64,000 bases of DNA from Mycolicibacterium chubuense NBB4 (GTDB taxonomy: Bacteria > Actinomycetota > Actinomycetes > Mycobacteriales > Mycobacteriaceae). The stretch's first letter is position 1. Each line of letters opens with the position of its first letter. Position numbers and translations under genes: made by a program. Below the pieces are notes generated by a model that saw only the letters and a program-made list of their open reading frames with translations, made no database searches and was not told the origin of the DNA. The stretch is taken from contig NC_018027.1 of the NCBI RefSeq assembly GCF_000266905.1, forward strand, positions 3,844,001 through 3,908,000. Direction: 5' to 3'. Of this stretch, positions 1 to 8,309 are shown one piece after another.

Positions 1-432
1 CTTGTGGGAGATCGGACCCCCCGGTCCGTAGCCGTCGATCTCGACCGGGATGACGTTCGGATGGCGTTCGGCGAGGTCGGACGGCGCAATGCCGAGGCGG
101 GACGTGGCGCCCGGGGCGAGGTTCGACACGAACGCGTCGGCGTGGTCGAGCAGGCGATGCAGCAGGTCGAGACCGGCGGCGGACTTGGTGTTCAGGGTCA
201 CCGATTCCTTACCGCGGTTGCACCACACGAAATGCGCGGCCAACCCGCCGGGTCCGTTGACGACGTCGTCGTAGTGCCGGGCGAAGTCACCTCCGGTGGG
301 ATTCTCGACCTTGATGATGCGTGCGCCGAAGTCGGCGAGCACGCGCGTGCACATCGGGGCGGCTACCGCCTGCTCCATCGCGACGACGGTGACGCCTGCG
401 AGCGGAGCGGCGTTCGGTTGTGGTTCTGTCAC
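1..432 (-). CDS. CaiB/BaiF family CoA-transferase, C-terminus outside window
   Basis: This gene has a GTG start at 432 and runs off the left edge, so only the first 144 codons are visible. The start of the protein is typical of class III (CaiB/BaiF) CoA-transferases: LAGVTVVAME near residue 11, then CTRVLADFGARIIKVENP, then CNRGKESVTLN, the usual order of the N-terminal Rossmann part. The catalytic Asp of the family lies beyond the edge, so activity cannot be judged. It follows an acyl-CoA dehydrogenase on the same strand, suggesting activation of an acid by CoA transfer before beta-oxidation. The substrate is unknown. Confidence 0.85.
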   Translation of the reverse strand, partial: MTEPQPNAAPLAGVTVVAMEQAVAAPMCTRVLADFGARIIKVENPTGGDFARHYDDVVNGPGGLAAHFVWCNRGKESVTLNTKSAAGLDLLHRLLDHADAFVSNLAPGATSRLGIAPSDLAERHPNVIPVEIDGYGPGGPISHK

Positions 433-436
433 CTGT

Positions 437-463
437 TCAGATCACCATGCCGCCGTCGACCGG
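437..463 (-). pseudogene. possible remnant of an SDR C-terminus
   Basis: Between the CoA-transferase start and the acyl-CoA dehydrogenase stop, one minus-strand frame reads PVDGGMVI followed by a stop, with a stop codon directly in front. (L)PVDGG plus a few residues is the usual C-terminus of classical short-chain dehydrogenases. No other part of such a gene is present. It could be the scar of a deletion that removed an SDR gene, or chance; eight residues are too few to be certain. Confidence 0.3.
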
Positions 464-481
464 TCAGGCCGAGGTGGCCCA

Positions 482-1660
482 TCAGTAACTCCGCGGCAGG
501 CCGAGCACGTGCTCGCCGAGGAAGTTCAGGATCATCTCCTGACTGACCGGCGCGATCTTCATCAGGCGGGACTCCCGGAAGTAGCGGGAGACGTGATACT
601 CCTCGGAGTAGCCCATGCCGCCGTGCAGTTGCAGGGCGCGGTCTGCGGCGCCGAATCCCGCGTCGGCGCAGAGGTATTTGGCGGTGTTGGCCTCGCGTCC
701 GCACGGCTTGCCGTTGTCGTAGAGCCACGTTGCTTTGCGCAGCACGAGTTCGGCGGCGTCGAGGCGGGCCAGCGAATCGGCCAGCGGGAACTGCAGGCCC
801 TGGTTCATGCCGATCGGGCGGTTGAACACGTGGCGCTCGTTGCCGTATTTGACCGCCTTCTCGAGTGCGACCCGCCCGATGCCGAGCGCCTCGGCGGCGA
901 TCAGCATCCGTTCCGGGTTGAGGCCGTCGAGGATGTACTTGAAGCCCTTGCCTTCTTCGCCCACGCGGTCTTCGACGGGCACCATCAAGTCGTCGATGAA
1001 CAGTTCGTTGGAGCTGACGGCGTTGCGGCCCATCTTATTGATCGGCCGGATGTCGACGTGGTCGCGATCGAGGTCGGTGAGGAACAGCGTCATGCCGTCG
1101 GTCTTCTTCGTGACCTCGTCGTAGGGCGTCGTCCGGGTCAGCAGCAGGATCTTCTCGGACTCCAGCGCCTTCGAGATCCACACCTTGCGACCATTCACGC
1201 GGTAGTGGTCACCCTCGCGCTTGGCCGATGTGGTGATGCGCGAGGTGTCCAGTCCCGCACCGGGTTCGGTGACACCGAAGCAGACATGCAGGTCGCCGTC
1301 GACGATGCGGGGCAGCGTGCGCGCCTTGAGCTCGTCGGAGCCGTGCTTGACCACCGGCTGCATGCCGAAGATGGACAGATGGATGGCGCTCGCGCCGTTC
1401 ATCGCCGCACCGGAGCGGGACACCTCTTCGAGCAGCAGCGTCGCCTCGGTGATGCCCAGCCCGTGACCGCCGTACTCCTCCGGGATCGTCATGCCGAGCC
1501 AGCCGCCGCCGGCGATGGCGTCGTAGAACTCCCGCGGGAATTCGTGAGCCTGGTCTTTTTCCATCCAGTAGTGATCGTCGAATCGGGACGCCAGTTCCGC
1601 GACGGACTTGCGGATCAGCTCCTGGTCTTCGGTCAGCTCGAAACTCATGCCGCCCGGCAT
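482..1660 (-). CDS. acyl-CoA dehydrogenase (FadE family)
   Basis: Full-length acyl-CoA dehydrogenase of 392 residues, which introduces the alpha,beta double bond of an acyl-CoA and passes electrons to ETF through FAD. Visible family signatures are CFGVTEPGAGLDTSRI in the middle domain, WISKALESEKILLLTR, and C-terminal LQLHGGMGYSEEYHVSRYFRES, where the Glu after GYS is at the place of the catalytic base in short-chain members. The start is the ATG at 1660, preceded by AAGGAG six bases upstream; an ATG at 1681 has no such site. It sits upstream of the CoA-transferase and downstream of an 18-bp hairpin separating it from the amidohydrolase gene. Confidence 0.92.
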   Translation of the reverse strand: MPGGMSFELTEDQELIRKSVAELASRFDDHYWMEKDQAHEFPREFYDAIAGGGWLGMTIPEEYGGHGLGITEATLLLEEVSRSGAAMNGASAIHLSIFGMQPVVKHGSDELKARTLPRIVDGDLHVCFGVTEPGAGLDTSRITTSAKREGDHYRVNGRKVWISKALESEKILLLTRTTPYDEVTKKTDGMTLFLTDLDRDHVDIRPINKMGRNAVSSNELFIDDLMVPVEDRVGEEGKGFKYILDGLNPERMLIAAEALGIGRVALEKAVKYGNERHVFNRPIGMNQGLQFPLADSLARLDAAELVLRKATWLYDNGKPCGREANTAKYLCADAGFGAADRALQLHGGMGYSEEYHVSRYFRESRLMKIAPVSQEMILNFLGEHVLGLPRSY

Positions 1661-1683
1661 AGCCTGCTCCTTGATTCTCATGG

Positions 1684-1748
1684 CCGCCGAACTTGCATTC
1701 CACGCGCGCCTCTCTCGATCTTTTACACGCGGAATGCAAGTTCGGCGG
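1684..1748. terminator. 18-bp perfect inverted repeat, probable terminator or REP-like hairpin
   Basis: The arms CCGCCGAACTTGCATTCC (1684-1701) and GGAATGCAAGTTCGGCGG (1731-1748) are exact reverse complements with a 29-base loop. It lies between two minus-strand genes. No U-tract follows, which is usual for actinobacterial terminators. The outer part GCCGCCGAACT and the ATTCC of the arm recur in the hairpin at 51791-51852, so the two belong to one repeat family. Confidence 0.65.
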
Positions 1749-1757
1749 AGGTGTCGC

Positions 1758-3053
1758 TCAGTCTTTGTTGCCGGTCAATTGCTTTGCGTTGGCGGCGAAG
1801 TCGGCGAACGTCGCGCCGGTCTTCTCCTTGTGGGAGAGCGCCTGGATGGAGACGTCGTGTCCCTCGGCGGCCTTGCGCAGCGCCCCGACGGTGGCCTGCT
1901 CCTTCGAGATGTGCGCGAAGGGATCCCAGTGGTACCAGCGCATCGCGTTCTCGAAGGTCATCTTGTTGATCTCGTCGTCGGGCACGTCGTTGGCCTTGAG
2001 CACCTCGTCGAGTTGCTCGGGAGCGCCGGGCCACATCGAGTCGCTGTGCGGGTAGTCGGCTTCCCAGCAGATGTTGTCGACGCCGATCTGGTGGCGGGTG
2101 GTCACACCCACCGGGTCGGCGATGAAGCACGTCAGGAAGTGGTCCCGGAAGACCTCCGAGGGCAGCTTGCCCTTGAAGTCCTGGCCGGTCCAGGTCGAAT
2201 GCATCTCGTAGGTTCGGTCGACCCGCTCCAGGAAGTACGGAATCCACCCGGTGCCGCCCTCACTCAACGCGATCTTCAGGTCCGGATACTCCTTGATCGG
2301 CCGCGACCACAGCAGATCCGCCGCCGCCTGAACGATGTTCATCGGCTGCAGCGTGATCATCACGTCCATCGGCGCGTCCGGCGCGGTGATCGCGAGCCGG
2401 CCGGACGATCCGATGTGCACGTTGAGCACGGTGTCGGTGTCGACCAGCGCATCCCACATCGGCTTCCAGTGATCGAAGTCGTGGAAGCTCGGATATCCCA
2501 TCGCCGACGGATTCTCGGTGAAGGTCAACGAGTGCACACCACGCGCGGCATTACGGCGGATCTCGGCCGCGCACGCCTCGGGATCCCAGATCACCGGCAG
2601 CGTCATCGGAATGAACCGCGCCGGGTACGCCCCGCACCACTCCTCGACGTGCCAGTCGTTGTAGGCCTGCACCAGCGCCAGCGAGAACTCCGCATCCTCG
2701 GTGGCGAACAGCCGGCCGGCGAAACCCGGGAACGAGGGAAAGCACATCGAGCCGAGGATCCCGCCGGCGTTCATGTCCTTGACCCGCTCGTCGACCTGCC
2801 AGCAGCCCGGGCGGATCTCGTCGAGGCCCTGCGGCTCCAGCCCGTACTCCTCCTTGGGCCTGCCCGCCACCGCGTTGAGCGCGACGTTGGGGATCACGAC
2901 GTCGCGGAACTGCCAGGTGTCACTGCCGTCGGGATTGTGCACCAGCCGCGGCGCCTCATCGAGGTACTTCTTCGCCAGATGGTTCTTGAACATGTCCGGC
3001 GGCTCGACGATGTGGTCGTCGACGCTGATCAGGATCATGTCGTTTTTGTTCAC
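1758..3053 (-). CDS. amidohydrolase-2 family metal-dependent hydrolase/decarboxylase
   Basis: Protein of 431 residues of the amidohydrolase-2 (ACMSD-like) superfamily, TIM-barrel enzymes that hydrolyse or decarboxylate carboxylated ring-cleavage-type products using one metal ion. Visible features are the N-terminal metal motif VDDHIVEPPDMF (His-x-x-Glu variant), NVHIGSSG mid-protein (metal His) and CWEADYPHSDSMWPG near the C-terminus (metal Asp). The GTG start at 3053 is chosen because AGAGGAG lies seven bases upstream; the longer reading to 3149 has no good site. A paralogue is at 32106. It is transcribed away from the Rieske operon, with a GAGAAT palindrome in the shared intergenic region. 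Substrate unknown. Confidence 0.88.
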   Translation of the reverse strand: MNKNDMILISVDDHIVEPPDMFKNHLAKKYLDEAPRLVHNPDGSDTWQFRDVVIPNVALNAVAGRPKEEYGLEPQGLDEIRPGCWQVDERVKDMNAGGILGSMCFPSFPGFAGRLFATEDAEFSLALVQAYNDWHVEEWCGAYPARFIPMTLPVIWDPEACAAEIRRNAARGVHSLTFTENPSAMGYPSFHDFDHWKPMWDALVDTDTVLNVHIGSSGRLAITAPDAPMDVMITLQPMNIVQAAADLLWSRPIKEYPDLKIALSEGGTGWIPYFLERVDRTYEMHSTWTGQDFKGKLPSEVFRDHFLTCFIADPVGVTTRHQIGVDNICWEADYPHSDSMWPGAPEQLDEVLKANDVPDDEINKMTFENAMRWYHWDPFAHISKEQATVGALRKAAEGHDVSIQALSHKEKTGATFADFAANAKQLTGNKD

Positions 3054-3274
3054 GGCGACACTCCTCTCGTCGTCCCGCCCGGCGGGGCGTACGAATCGGG
3101 CTGCTGTTCTCCTTCTTAGGAAACTAGCTTCTCCATCAGCGAGAATCAACGTGCTGGTGCGAGCGTAAGCCGTTCAAACTGCGAAGTTGCCGCCGGACCG
3201 CCATCCCGCTGACCGGCGGATCCACACTCCGCCGTTGACGCCCGGGAGGAAAGGTGGAAACCTATTGGCGAAAT

Positions 3275-3293
3275 ATGAGAATCTGATTCTCAT
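3275..3293. promoter_or_regulatory. GAGAAT-N3-ATTCTC operator, site 1
   Basis: ATGAGAATCTGATTCTCAT is a perfect 19-bp palindrome located 20 bases before the first gene of the Rieske operon and about 220 bases before the divergent amidohydrolase gene. The same core with a three-base spacer recurs at four other divergent promoters in this window. A TetR-type operator is the likely reading; the binding protein is inferred, not shown. Confidence 0.75.
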
Positions 3294-3313
3294 CGACGAG
3301 AGGAGGAACGGCG

Positions 3314-3862
3314 GTGCGAGTGCCCCCGCTGCCGGCGGACGAATGGGATGACGCCGTCGACGACGCCCTGTCCGCGATGCTGCCGCCGGAACGCCGCAAT
3401 CCCGAGAAGGCCGGCAACCTGCTGGCCACGCTGGTCCGTCATCCCAAGCTCACCCGCGCCTTCCTGCGCTTCAACCGCCACCTGCTGTTCACCTCGACCC
3501 TTCCGGCACGGTTGCGGGAGGTGGCCGTCCTGCGCATGGCGTACCGCAGCGATTGTGAATACGAGTGGCGTCACCACGTCCACATGGGGCACGACGTAGG
3601 TCTGACCGACGCGGACATCGACGGGATCCGCCGCGGCGAGGCCGGCGATGAACTGGACCGTGCGGTCATCGTGGCCGTCGACGAACTCGACGACAAGTCG
3701 GTGGTTTCCGACGCCACCTGGGCGACGTTGTCCGCCCACCTCGACGAGCGCCAGTTGATGGACCTCGTCTTCACCATCGGCTGCTATGGCTCGCTGGCCA
3801 TGGCCATCAACACGTTCGGCGTAGAACCCGACCCCGACTCCGACACCGACCCAGAGAGGTAG
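3314..3862 (+). CDS. carboxymuconolactone decarboxylase (CMD/AhpD-like) family protein
   Basis: Protein of 182 residues of the CMD family. The signature LPARLREVAVLRMAYRSDCEYEWRHHVHMG (residues about 57-87) is typical of the alkylhydroperoxidase-like branch found in actinobacterial catabolic operons. A single Cys in place of CxxC makes a peroxidase role doubtful; a lactone decarboxylase-like or hydrolytic role is more usual for this subgroup but unproven. The GTG start is preceded by GAGGAGG. It is the first gene of an operon with the Rieske oxygenase, which starts five bases after its stop, and lies directly behind operator site 1. Confidence 0.82.
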   Translation: MRVPPLPADEWDDAVDDALSAMLPPERRNPEKAGNLLATLVRHPKLTRAFLRFNRHLLFTSTLPARLREVAVLRMAYRSDCEYEWRHHVHMGHDVGLTDADIDGIRRGEAGDELDRAVIVAVDELDDKSVVSDATWATLSAHLDERQLMDLVFTIGCYGSLAMAINTFGVEPDPDSDTDPER

Positions 3863-3867
3863 ACACC

Positions 3868-5211
3868 GTGGCATTCTTTCCGAAACCCGCCGAGGGCAGC
3901 TGGACCGAGCACTGGCCCGACCTCGGGACCGAACCCGTGGACTACACGGATTCGATCGATCCCGAGCAGTGGCGACTCGAGCAGCAGGCGATCTTCCGGA
4001 AGTGCTGGCTGAACGTGGGACGGGTGGAGAAGCTCCCCAAGAAGGGCAGCTACTTCACTCGCGAGATGCCGTCGGCAGGCGTCGGCACCTCCGTGATCAT
4101 CGTCAGGGACACCGACAACGAGGTCCGCGCGTTCTACAACATGTGCCGCCACCGCGGAAACAAGCTGGTGTGGAACGACTATCCCGGTGAAGAAGTCTCA
4201 GGAACCTGCCGTCAGTTCACCTGCAAGTACCACGCGTGGCGCTACAGCCTCAAGGGCGATCTGACGTTCGTGCAGCAGGAGGGCGAGTTCTTCGATCTCG
4301 ACAAGGCCGACTACGGTCTGGTGCCGGTGCGATGCGAGGTCTGGGAGGGCTTCATCTTCATCAACTTCGACGACGCCGCCGAGCCCCTGATCGACTATCT
4401 CGGCGACTTCGCGAAGGGCCTCGAGGGCTACCCGTTCCACGAGATGACCGAAACCTATTCCTACCGTGCCGAAGTCAACTCCAACTGGAAGCTGTTCATC
4501 GACGCGTTCGTCGAGTTCTACCACGCGCCGATCCTGCACATGAAGCAGGCGGTCAAGGAGGAGGCCGACAAGCTGGCCGGCTACGGCTTCGAAGCGCTGG
4601 CCTACGACATCAAGGGGCGCCACTCGATGGTGTCCTCCTGGGGCGGCATGAGCCCGCCCAAGGATCCGAACATGGTCAAGCCCATCGAGCGCGTCCTGCA
4701 CAGCGGCCTCTTCGGCCCGTGGGACCGGCCCAAGATCAAAGGCATTCTGCCCGAGGAACTTCCGCCGGCGGTGAACCCGTCGCGCCACCACGCCTGGGGC
4801 CAGGACTCGTTCGAGTTCTTCCCCAACTTCACCTTGCTGCTCTGGGCGCCGGGCTGGTACCTGACCTACCACTACTGGCCCACCGGCGTGGACACGCACA
4901 TCTTCGAGTGCACACTGTACTTCGTGCCCGCGACCAACACCCGCGAGCGGCTCGCTCACGAGATGGCCGCGGTGACCTTCAAGGAGTACGCGTTCCAGGA
5001 CGCCAACACGCTCGAGGCCACGCAGACCATGATCAACACCCGTGTGGTCAAGGACTTCCCACTGTGCGACCAGGAGATCCTGCTGCGCCACCTGCACAAG
5101 ACGGCGTGGGACTACGTCAACGCGTACAAGAAGGAAAAGGGCCTGACCAACGGCTCGGACAATGGGAAAGCCAGCACGACGGCCAGCGAGAAGGACGCCA
5201 TCAATGTCTAA
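3868..5211 (+). CDS. Rieske non-heme iron oxygenase, alpha subunit
   Basis: Terminal oxygenase component of 447 residues. The Rieske [2Fe-2S] ligands are C93-x-H95 and C119-x2-H122. The mononuclear iron site is seen as D212, H219 and H224 (VEFYHAPILH), with a third ligand probably the Asp in FQDANTLE further on. Such enzymes hydroxylate, dihydroxylate or demethylate ring compounds with electrons from a reductase. No reductase gene occurs in the window; the nearest ferredoxins are at 34547 and 56069, so electrons must come from elsewhere. The GTG start has AGAGAGG upstream. The 3' end overlaps the next gene. Substrate unknown. Confidence 0.92.
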   Translation: MAFFPKPAEGSWTEHWPDLGTEPVDYTDSIDPEQWRLEQQAIFRKCWLNVGRVEKLPKKGSYFTREMPSAGVGTSVIIVRDTDNEVRAFYNMCRHRGNKLVWNDYPGEEVSGTCRQFTCKYHAWRYSLKGDLTFVQQEGEFFDLDKADYGLVPVRCEVWEGFIFINFDDAAEPLIDYLGDFAKGLEGYPFHEMTETYSYRAEVNSNWKLFIDAFVEFYHAPILHMKQAVKEEADKLAGYGFEALAYDIKGRHSMVSSWGGMSPPKDPNMVKPIERVLHSGLFGPWDRPKIKGILPEELPPAVNPSRHHAWGQDSFEFFPNFTLLLWAPGWYLTYHYWPTGVDTHIFECTLYFVPATNTRERLAHEMAAVTFKEYAFQDANTLEATQTMINTRVVKDFPLCDQEILLRHLHKTAWDYVNAYKKEKGLTNGSDNGKASTTASEKDAINV

Positions 5212-5533
5212 GTTGCCAGAAGAATTCGCCGATCTCGAGCGGTTCACCGACTGGTGCCTGCCCCACGAGGAGGACCGCTACCAGAAGCGGCTGTCCTCGA
5301 CGATGCAGGAGATGCAGGAGTTCTACGACGCCGCGATGCCCCGTCTCGAAGCGGTCATGGAGTACTGCGACGCCCGGTTCCCCCTCAACGGGATGCCCGA
5401 TGACGCCAAGGCTCTGATCCACATGATGCAGTCCCTGGTCAACGTGTCGTTCCCGGTCGAGGTGTGGAAGCAGCCACGGGTGCTCGACAGCGGCGCGGCC
5501 TATATCACCTGCATCAAGGAGCCGGTGGTCTAG
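5204..5533 (+). CDS. small conserved protein next to Rieske oxygenase
   Basis: Protein of 109 residues, acidic, with no family that I recognise. It overlaps the Rieske gene by eight bases and has AAGGA before its ATG, so it is translationally linked to the oxygenase. The middle is mostly helical-looking (MQEMQEFYDAAMPRLEAVMEYCDARF) with no transmembrane segment or signal peptide. A structural or accessory role for the oxygenase is an inference from position only. Confidence 0.75.
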   Translation: MSKLPEEFADLERFTDWCLPHEEDRYQKRLSSTMQEMQEFYDAAMPRLEAVMEYCDARFPLNGMPDDAKALIHMMQSLVNVSFPVEVWKQPRVLDSGAAYITCIKEPVV

Positions 5534-5535
5534 CG

Positions 5536-6756
5536 GTGCTGACCCTCAAGGCCGCGGGCCTCCTCGACGTCGACGCCGGAGAGATCGTCCGGCCGGGCAC
5601 CGTCACCGTCGACGAGGGCCGGATCGTCTCCGTCGGAGGAGCGCCCGACGGGGAGGTGATCGACCTCGGCGATTCGGTCCTGCTGCCCGGCCTGATGGAC
5701 ATGGAGGTCAACCTGCTGATGGGTGGCCGCGGGGAGAACCCGGGCCTCTCACAGGTGCAGGACGACCCGCCCACCCGGGTGCTCCGCGCGGTGGGCAACG
5801 CGCGGCGCACCCTGCGCGCGGGGTTCACCACGGTGCGCAACCTCGGGTTGTTCGTCAAGACTGGCGGCTACCTGCTCGACGTCGCCCTCGCCAAGGCGAT
5901 CGACGCGGGCTGGATCGAGGGTCCCCGCGTCATTCCGGCGGGGCACGCGATCACCCCCACGGGGGGCCACCTCGACCCCACGATGTTCGCGGCGTTCATG
6001 CCGGGAGTCCTCGAGTTGACGATCGAGGAGGGTATCGCCAACGGCGTCGACGAGATCCGCAAGGCGGTGCGCTACCAGATCAAGCACGGCGCGCAGCTGA
6101 TCAAGGTGTGCTGCTCGGGCGGCGTGATGTCACTGACCGGAGAGGCGGGCGCACAACACTATTCGGATGAAGAGCTGCGCGTCATCGTCGACGAGGCGCA
6201 TCGGCGTGGCCTGCGGGTCGCCGCGCACACCCACGGCGCCGAGGCGGTCAAACACGCGGTGGCGTGCGGCATCGATTGCATCGAGCACGGCTTCCTGATG
6301 GACGACGAAGCCATTCACATGCTCAGGGACAACGACCGCTTCCTGGTGACCACCCGCCGCCTCGCGGAGGCGATGGACGTCTCCCGCGCTCCGAAGGAGT
6401 TGCAGGACAAGGCTGCCGAGATGTTCCCCAAAGCGCGCACGTCCATCAAGGCGGCCTACGAGGCGGGGGTGAAGATCGCCGTCGGCACCGATGCACCCGC
6501 GATCCCCCACGGCAAGAACGCCGACGAACTGGTCACCCTCGTGGACTGGGGCATGCCGCCGGCGGCGGTGCTGCGGGCGGCCACCGTCGTCGCCGCGGAT
6601 CTGATCAACCGTCGCGACCTGGGCCGCCTGGCCGAGGGCTATCTCGCCGACATCATCGCCGTGCCGGGCGACCCACTCGCGGACATCAGCGTTACACGAA
6701 GTGTCAATTTCGTAATGAAGGGCGGTAAGGTCTTCAAGAATGACTGCGCCAACTAA
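5536..6756 (+). CDS. imidazolonepropionase-like amidohydrolase with altered HxH motif
   Basis: Protein of 406 residues with the full layout of the binuclear amidohydrolase superfamily: N-terminal beta domain, LLPGLMDM, Lys in GAQLIKVCCSGG (the position of the carboxylated lysine), His in VAAHTHG, His in CIEHGF, and Asp in AVGTDAP. The N-terminal HxH that binds the alpha metal, expected after PGLMD, reads E-V-N instead. It may therefore bind one metal or use different ligands. The GTG start follows the preceding stop directly. As part of the Rieske operon it probably acts on a ring-derived lactone, amide or cyclic intermediate, but that is inference. Confidence 0.82.
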   Translation: MLTLKAAGLLDVDAGEIVRPGTVTVDEGRIVSVGGAPDGEVIDLGDSVLLPGLMDMEVNLLMGGRGENPGLSQVQDDPPTRVLRAVGNARRTLRAGFTTVRNLGLFVKTGGYLLDVALAKAIDAGWIEGPRVIPAGHAITPTGGHLDPTMFAAFMPGVLELTIEEGIANGVDEIRKAVRYQIKHGAQLIKVCCSGGVMSLTGEAGAQHYSDEELRVIVDEAHRRGLRVAAHTHGAEAVKHAVACGIDCIEHGFLMDDEAIHMLRDNDRFLVTTRRLAEAMDVSRAPKELQDKAAEMFPKARTSIKAAYEAGVKIAVGTDAPAIPHGKNADELVTLVDWGMPPAAVLRAATVVAADLINRRDLGRLAEGYLADIIAVPGDPLADISVTRSVNFVMKGGKVFKNDCAN

Positions 6757-7186
6757 TCCGTCTCGGACCGACGACCTGGTCGAGATCCAGCAGCTGCTCG
6801 CCAAATACGCCGTCACCATCACCCAGGGCGACATCGAGGGTCTGATGTCGGTGTTCACGCCGGACGGCACCTACAGCGCGTTCGGGTCCACCTACACGCT
6901 GGCTCGCTTTCCCGAACTCGTCGAGGCGGCCCCGAAGGGCCTGTTCATGACGGGGACGTCGCTGGTGCACCTGGACGCCGATGACTCCGACAAGGCGACG
7001 GGCACTCAACCGCTGTGCTTCATCGAGCACAGCAAGCACGACATGCGCATCGGGTACTACAACGACACCTACGTCCGCACCGAGGACGGCTGGCGGCTCA
7101 AAACCCGTGCCATGACCTTCATCCGGCGCAGCGGCGAACACGACTCCGGACGTCCGCATGCGATCGGGAGGCCCGAAGCAGGATGA
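6740..7186 (+). CDS. SnoaL/NTF2-like fold protein
   Basis: Protein of 148 residues. The start DDLVEIQQLLAKYAVTITQGDIEGLMSVFTPDG is the standard opening of the SnoaL-like polyketide cyclase/NTF2 superfamily, whose members act as small isomerases, dehydratases or lyases (compare scytalone dehydratase and ketosteroid isomerase). The body DTYVRTEDGWRLKTRAMTFIRR is also typical. It overlaps the amidohydrolase by 17 bases and the next gene by ATGA. The true reaction is unknown. Confidence 0.85.
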   Translation: MTAPTNPSRTDDLVEIQQLLAKYAVTITQGDIEGLMSVFTPDGTYSAFGSTYTLARFPELVEAAPKGLFMTGTSLVHLDADDSDKATGTQPLCFIEHSKHDMRIGYYNDTYVRTEDGWRLKTRAMTFIRRSGEHDSGRPHAIGRPEAG

Positions 7187-8307
7187 CCGATCCGCTCGAG
7201 CCCGCGCAGTTCCGGTCCCGACTGGTGGCCTGGCTGGGCGAGAACGACCTGACCCCGTCCGCCGACGACCACTCGCTCCAAGGCCATCTCCGTCAGTTCG
7301 CCCGCGTGCAGCGGGCGCTCTACGACGCCGGCTGGAGTCGGTACGGGTGGCCGGAGGCCGCCGGCGGGCTCGGTGGTCCGGACATCCTGCGCGCCATCGT
7401 CGGCGAGGAGGTGGTCGGCCGGCGGCTGGTCGAGCCGGGACCGTACTCGATGCTCGAGGTGCTCGCGCCGACGATGATCGACTACGCCTCGCCGGCACTG
7501 GCGGCCGAGATGGTGCCGAAACTGCTCAGCGGTGAAGAGCAATGGTGCCAAGGCTTTTCAGAGCCGGGCTCGGGCAGCGATCTGGCATCGCTGACCACCC
7601 GCGCAACGCCGCGCGGCGACACCTGGGTCGTCAACGGCCAGAAGGTGTGGACCAGTTTCGCCCAGTTCTCGCATCGGTGCATCCTGCTGACCCGCACAGG
7701 TGATGCGGACACCCCGAACCACGAGGCGATCACGGCGTTCTTCGTCGACCTCGACACCCCGGGGATCACCGTGCGGCCGCTGCGCACCATGCACGGTGTC
7801 GACGAGTTCTGCGAGGTGTACTTCGACGACGTGGTGATCGGCGCGGACCGGATGCTGGGCCGGCCGGGTGACGGGTGGCGGCTGGCGATGGATCTCCTCC
7901 CCTATGAGCGCTCGACCTGTTTCTGGCAGCGGATCGCCTATCTGTACTCCCGATTCGACGCGTTGATCGGCGAGGTGAAGAACGTCGGTCAGGCCGTCGA
8001 CTCCGACATGGGCGAGGCCTATCTGGCTTTGCACACGCTGCGGTGCCGGTCCCGGGCCACCCAGCACCGACTCGCCGAGGGGCACAAGCTCGGTCCGGAC
8101 ACGTCGATCGACAAGGTGCTGCTGGCCGGTGCCGAGCAGCGTCTGTACGACACCGCCCGCGATCTGCTGCCCGGCGTCATCGAACTCGATGACACCGAAT
8201 GGCGTACCGAGTACCTGTACTCGCGCGCGGCTACCATCTACGGCGGCACTGCCGAGGTGCAGCGCAACATCATCGCCCGCCGGCTGCTGGATCTCGGGAA
8301 GGAGTGA
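7183..8307 (+). CDS. acyl-CoA dehydrogenase, catalytic-type subunit of a FadE pair
   Basis: Acyl-CoA dehydrogenase of 374 residues. FSEPGSGSDLASL and VVNGQKVWTSFAQFSHRCILLTR mark the middle domain; LLPYERSTCFW holds a Glu at the place used as catalytic base in mycobacterial alpha2beta2 dehydrogenases; YGGTAEVQRNIIARRLLDL ends the protein. It is followed three bases later by a shorter, divergent dehydrogenase-like gene, the arrangement of FadE26-27 type heterotetramers, which oxidise bulky side chains such as those of steroids. The ATG overlaps the previous stop (ATGA). Confidence 0.9.
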   Translation: MTDPLEPAQFRSRLVAWLGENDLTPSADDHSLQGHLRQFARVQRALYDAGWSRYGWPEAAGGLGGPDILRAIVGEEVVGRRLVEPGPYSMLEVLAPTMIDYASPALAAEMVPKLLSGEEQWCQGFSEPGSGSDLASLTTRATPRGDTWVVNGQKVWTSFAQFSHRCILLTRTGDADTPNHEAITAFFVDLDTPGITVRPLRTMHGVDEFCEVYFDDVVIGADRMLGRPGDGWRLAMDLLPYERSTCFWQRIAYLYSRFDALIGEVKNVGQAVDSDMGEAYLALHTLRCRSRATQHRLAEGHKLGPDTSIDKVLLAGAEQRLYDTARDLLPGVIELDDTEWRTEYLYSRAATIYGGTAEVQRNIIARRLLDLGKE

Positions 8308-8309
8308 CG

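Noticed and set aside
296..1969. A 557-codon plus-strand open frame
   Set aside because: Mirror of the acyl-CoA dehydrogenase and the end of the amidohydrolase; it spans a hairpin and two genes.
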